Assembly (NCBI GenBank): GCA_964396845.1
Contig: CAYNGH010000162.1
Span: forward strand, 1 to 7,449
From: CAYNGH01 sp964396845
GTDB taxonomy: Bacteria; Vulcanimicrobiota; JAJTBE01; CAYNGH01
Direction of reading: 5' to 3'
Length of the DNA: 7,449 bases
The notes under the pieces were generated by a model, which ran no database searches, was not told the origin of the DNA, and worked only from the letters and a program-made list of their open reading frames with translations. The first letter of the stretch is position 1, and each line of letters begins with the position of its first letter. The translations under genes and the position numbers were made by a program. Shown here piece after piece: positions 5,285 to 7,449 of this stretch.

Positions 5285-7210
5285 ATGAAGATGAGGAATA
5301 AATTTTCAATCCTTCTGTTAATCGCCTTGCTCATGCTGACTCTGGCAGGATGCGGCGGTGGCGGTGCAGGAAGCGGAGCCACCGGCAACAGGGGTTATGT
5401 TTCCGTTCGGGTTTCATATCCCCAGGATTACAGCCCTGCGGGTCGCAGTGAGGAATCCGTTGATTATGTTTCTTATTACACCATTGACATCTACGAATAC
5501 CAGAATCTTGAGGAAGAAACAAACTTCGAAGAACTGGTTCCGGTAGTCCCCACCACCAGGGTCGATTATCCCAACGATACAGCAGTTATCCTGCAGGTGC
5601 CCATTGGCGAAAAGACCCTGGTGATATATGGTTATGACGAAGATCAGCAGAGAGTTCTATATTCCATCTCCACCATTACCGTGGAGTTGGGAGAAAACGC
5701 TCCGGTAACCGTCAACCTGGATCATTACGGGCCGGTTCCGCCACCTCCACCTCCACCGCCGGTATCTCCTCCGGTTATAAATTCGATAACTCCTGCTAAT
5801 GCTCCCGCAGGCACAGTTGTGAGTATTATCGGTGAGCACTTCGGCGATACCCAGGAGAGAGTTCTCTCAACGGTGGACTTTGCCGGCGTGCCCTCTCAGA
5901 ATTACACTCTGTGGTCAGACACGGAAATCCGTTGTGTAGTGCCGGTATGCCCCAACGGGCCTGTGACAGTGACCGTGGGAGGAATTGCCAGCAACCAGGT
6001 GCAGTTTGTCCGGGACAAGGACTGGAACCTTGTGGGACAGTTCCTTTCACCGGCAGGGGAAACTATTGATCTCAATATCGGAATACAGATGGATATTGAC
6101 CCCAGCAACAATATTACTTGTGCTTATTCCATAATGGAAATCATCTATGCCAACCGGATGCAGGACGGCACTTGGGGAGCATCAGTGCTGGTTCATCAGT
6201 TCCCTGCGGCTATAGTCCTGGACAAATTAGGTGTTGTATCAGCCCCCAATGGATCGGCTTATGCCTATGCCATATGGTTCAATGATGCCTGGGGTATCGT
6301 TTACAATCCCAACACCGGTACCTGGGACACATGGCTGGATGCAGCCTACAAGCTCAGCGAGATTCCCTTTGTCACCAGTCTGGGTTTTGGGGTCAACTCC
6401 AACAGCAAGCCCTTTGCCGGGTATATCACGGGAGCCGGCAATTACTACTACAGCACTGCCTCGCCTCTTTTGGAGGACTGGGTGGTTGATATTCCTGTGA
6501 GCACCGGGGACATGTCCGCTGACGGGCATCTCCTGGTGGGCCCTGACAATCAGGTTCATTTCATATACAATTTGAACACTGAAATAACTGTGGTAACCCG
6601 TCAGACCGATGGAACCCTTGGACCCCAGAGAACCTATACCCTGGCCGATGCTTTTGAGTATTTCCCGGTGATTGGGGCCGATGGGGTAATCACAATCATT
6701 TATAATATCACTCCCAGCGGAATCGGCGCCATCCGTTACAATCCTGCCACAAATACCTGGTCTGCCCCGGTGAGCCTGGATGGCAACTTTGATACCACCG
6801 ACATCAAGTGGGCGGCAACGGATCCCCAGGGAAATGTGATGGTGGCTTATACTGTGAATTTCCACCAGAATCTTTTTGCCCGGTTCTATGATGTTTCCAC
6901 AGCAACCTGGCAGCCAAGGGTTCAGCTGGACAATGCCGCCATCGACAGCATATACAGTGTGCATCTGGCCTTTGACCGGGAAGGCAATGCCCTGGTTGTC
7001 TTTGACGGTTTCACTTCCCCTGACTTCGGCGTATATGCCACAAGATATGAGATAACCCGGGGGACTTTCGGCGCTCCGGTGAGCATTCTCCCCGATGCCG
7101 GCACATCGGGTTCATCGCCAAAAGTTGTCTTTGACAGCAGACAGAATGCCCATGTGGTGATGGAACTTTATGACGGGAACAGCCGGGCATATTACGTAAA
7201 GTATGAGTAA
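5285..7210 (+). CDS. Lipoprotein with IPT/TIG domain and predicted eight-bladed beta-propeller
   Basis: 641 aa. Residues 1-22 form a lipoprotein signal peptide ending in the lipobox LAGC, with Cys23 as the lipidated residue and a following Gly-rich linker. The +2 residue is Gly rather than Asp, so an outer-membrane or surface location is likely. Residues about 34-148 look like a beta-rich domain I do not recognise. An eight-proline linker (152-159) leads to an IPT/TIG Ig-like domain at about 163-241 (PVINSITPANAPAGTVVSI, then NGPVTVTVGG). From 244 to the end there are eight imperfect repeats of 46-53 aa with a strand such as 'hhh-D-x-G-N-h-h-h-h-Y' at 269, 315, 365, 414, 461, 507, 559 and 612, each usually followed by '(Y)N-x-x-T-x-T-W' strands. 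No catalytic motif is seen. AGGGAG (5275-5280) is 4 nt before ATG 5285 and 10 nt before ATG 5291, so the start may be two codons later. Binding or adhesion at the cell surface is inference. Confidence 0.88.
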   Translation: MKMRNKFSILLLIALLMLTLAGCGGGGAGSGATGNRGYVSVRVSYPQDYSPAGRSEESVDYVSYYTIDIYEYQNLEEETNFEELVPVVPTTRVDYPNDTAVILQVPIGEKTLVIYGYDEDQQRVLYSISTITVELGENAPVTVNLDHYGPVPPPPPPPPVSPPVINSITPANAPAGTVVSIIGEHFGDTQERVLSTVDFAGVPSQNYTLWSDTEIRCVVPVCPNGPVTVTVGGIASNQVQFVRDKDWNLVGQFLSPAGETIDLNIGIQMDIDPSNNITCAYSIMEIIYANRMQDGTWGASVLVHQFPAAIVLDKLGVVSAPNGSAYAYAIWFNDAWGIVYNPNTGTWDTWLDAAYKLSEIPFVTSLGFGVNSNSKPFAGYITGAGNYYYSTASPLLEDWVVDIPVSTGDMSADGHLLVGPDNQVHFIYNLNTEITVVTRQTDGTLGPQRTYTLADAFEYFPVIGADGVITIIYNITPSGIGAIRYNPATNTWSAPVSLDGNFDTTDIKWAATDPQGNVMVAYTVNFHQNLFARFYDVSTATWQPRVQLDNAAIDSIYSVHLAFDREGNALVVFDGFTSPDFGVYATRYEITRGTFGAPVSILPDAGTSGSSPKVVFDSRQNAHVVMELYDGNSRAYYVKYE

Positions 7211-7236
7211 AATTCCAGGCGACAGCACTTCAACGG

Positions 7237-7261
7237 AAAAGCCCCTTCGGGGGCTTTTTTT
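7237..7261 (+). terminator. Intrinsic terminator after the lipoprotein gene
   Basis: AAAAGCCCC and GGGGCTTTT pair perfectly around a UUCG tetraloop (7246-7249) closed by C-G, one of the most stable loop types, and a T run follows (to 7261). It sits 27 nt after the lipoprotein stop codon. The A run on the left arm gives only a short T run on the opposite strand, so it mainly serves the plus strand. Confidence 0.93.
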
Positions 7262-7338
7262 ATGGCTTTTGAAATGGATCTGTTATCTGAGGATGTATTA
7301 CAAGGAATTTGGCATCTCATATGTAATTTAGCAAAAAA

Positions 7339-7375
7339 CTGCACATAAGCTGAGCTTTTGGCGATTCCTGTGCAG
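7339..7375 (+). repeat. Inverted repeat in the leader of the downstream gene
   Basis: CTGCACA (7339-7345) and TGTGCAG (7369-7375) pair perfectly over 7 bp. The 23-nt loop contains a small nested palindrome, AAGCTGAGCTT (7347-7357). It ends 30 nt before the start codon of the next gene. It could be a structured leader or an operator; no T-run follows, so it is not a terminator. Confidence 0.35.
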
Positions 7376-7405
7376 GAGCAACAATCAAACATACAGGAGT
7401 CCTTT

Positions 7406-7449
7406 ATGAAGACAATGGAACTGGAGAAAAACTATCAACCCGGTAAAAT
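7406..7449 (+). CDS. valS: Probable valine--tRNA ligase (N-terminal fragment)
   Basis: ATG at 7406 has AGGAG (7395-7399) 6 nt upstream, and the frame stays open to the window edge, giving MKTMELEKNYQPGK plus an incomplete ATN codon (Ile or Met). An 'LEKxYxPxxI' opening is the usual start of bacterial valyl-tRNA synthetases, which charge tRNA-Val with valine in the cytoplasm. Only 14 residues are visible, so this is a recognition by N-terminal pattern and could be wrong. The gene follows a strong terminator, so it should have its own promoter in 7262-7405; the best I see is a weak TTACAA (7298-7303), 18 nt, TGTAAT (7322-7327). Confidence 0.5.
   Translation, partial: MKTMELEKNYQPGK

Noticed and set aside
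6239..6964. Open 241-aa frame on the minus strand inside the lipoprotein gene
   Set aside because: It lies wholly antisense to a gene with a clear signal peptide, domain and repeat pattern. Its own translation shows no recognisable domain, only Gly- and His-rich shadow composition.
7192..7392. Small minus-strand frame covering the terminator
   Set aside because: It reads through the intrinsic terminator hairpin and has no recognisable product.

Overview
The window looks like chromosomal DNA from a diderm (Gram-negative-type) bacterium with near-balanced base composition. A long lipoprotein with a clear lipobox and a solute-binding protein tail fit this. Nearly every start codon has a purine-rich Shine-Dalgarno site, and TATAAT-type promoter boxes are visible. 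That argues against Bacteroidota, where Gld-type transporters were first described. A Desulfobacterota-like or uncultured lineage is plausible, but this is inference and I cannot name a genus.

Layout. (1) Bases 1-149, plus strand: the last 48 residues of a peptide/oligopeptide-type ABC substrate-binding protein cut by the window edge. (2) Bases 157-4849, minus strand: a compact four-gene operon read right to left. It encodes a GldA-like ABC ATPase (TTG start), a six-helix ABC-2 permease of the GldF type, a GldG-like membrane-anchored auxiliary protein, and a membrane-anchored protein with three DUF4340-like repeats. The ATPase and permease overlap by 4 nt; the other gaps are 34 and 16 nt. (3) Bases 4850-5284: a 435-nt intergenic region between divergent transcription units. 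It holds candidate back-to-back promoters, an 18-bp near-palindrome over a second promoter's -35 box, several inverted repeats and a REP-like GGGGAC...GTCCCC segment. (4) Bases 5285-7210, plus strand: a 641-aa lipoprotein with an N-terminal domain, a proline linker, an IPT/TIG domain and eight repeats of 46-53 aa that look like a beta-propeller. (5) A strong intrinsic terminator at 7237-7261, then a short leader and the first 14 codons of a gene whose N-terminus resembles valyl-tRNA synthetase.

How the parts may work together. The four minus-strand proteins form an inner-membrane ABC-2 complex: ATPase plus permease as the engine, with two single-pass proteins placing large domains outside the membrane. 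In Flavobacterium, GldA/F/G are needed for gliding, but elsewhere the substrate and role of such cassettes are unknown. No other gliding genes are visible here. The divergent lipoprotein shares the control region, so co-regulation is possible but unproven.
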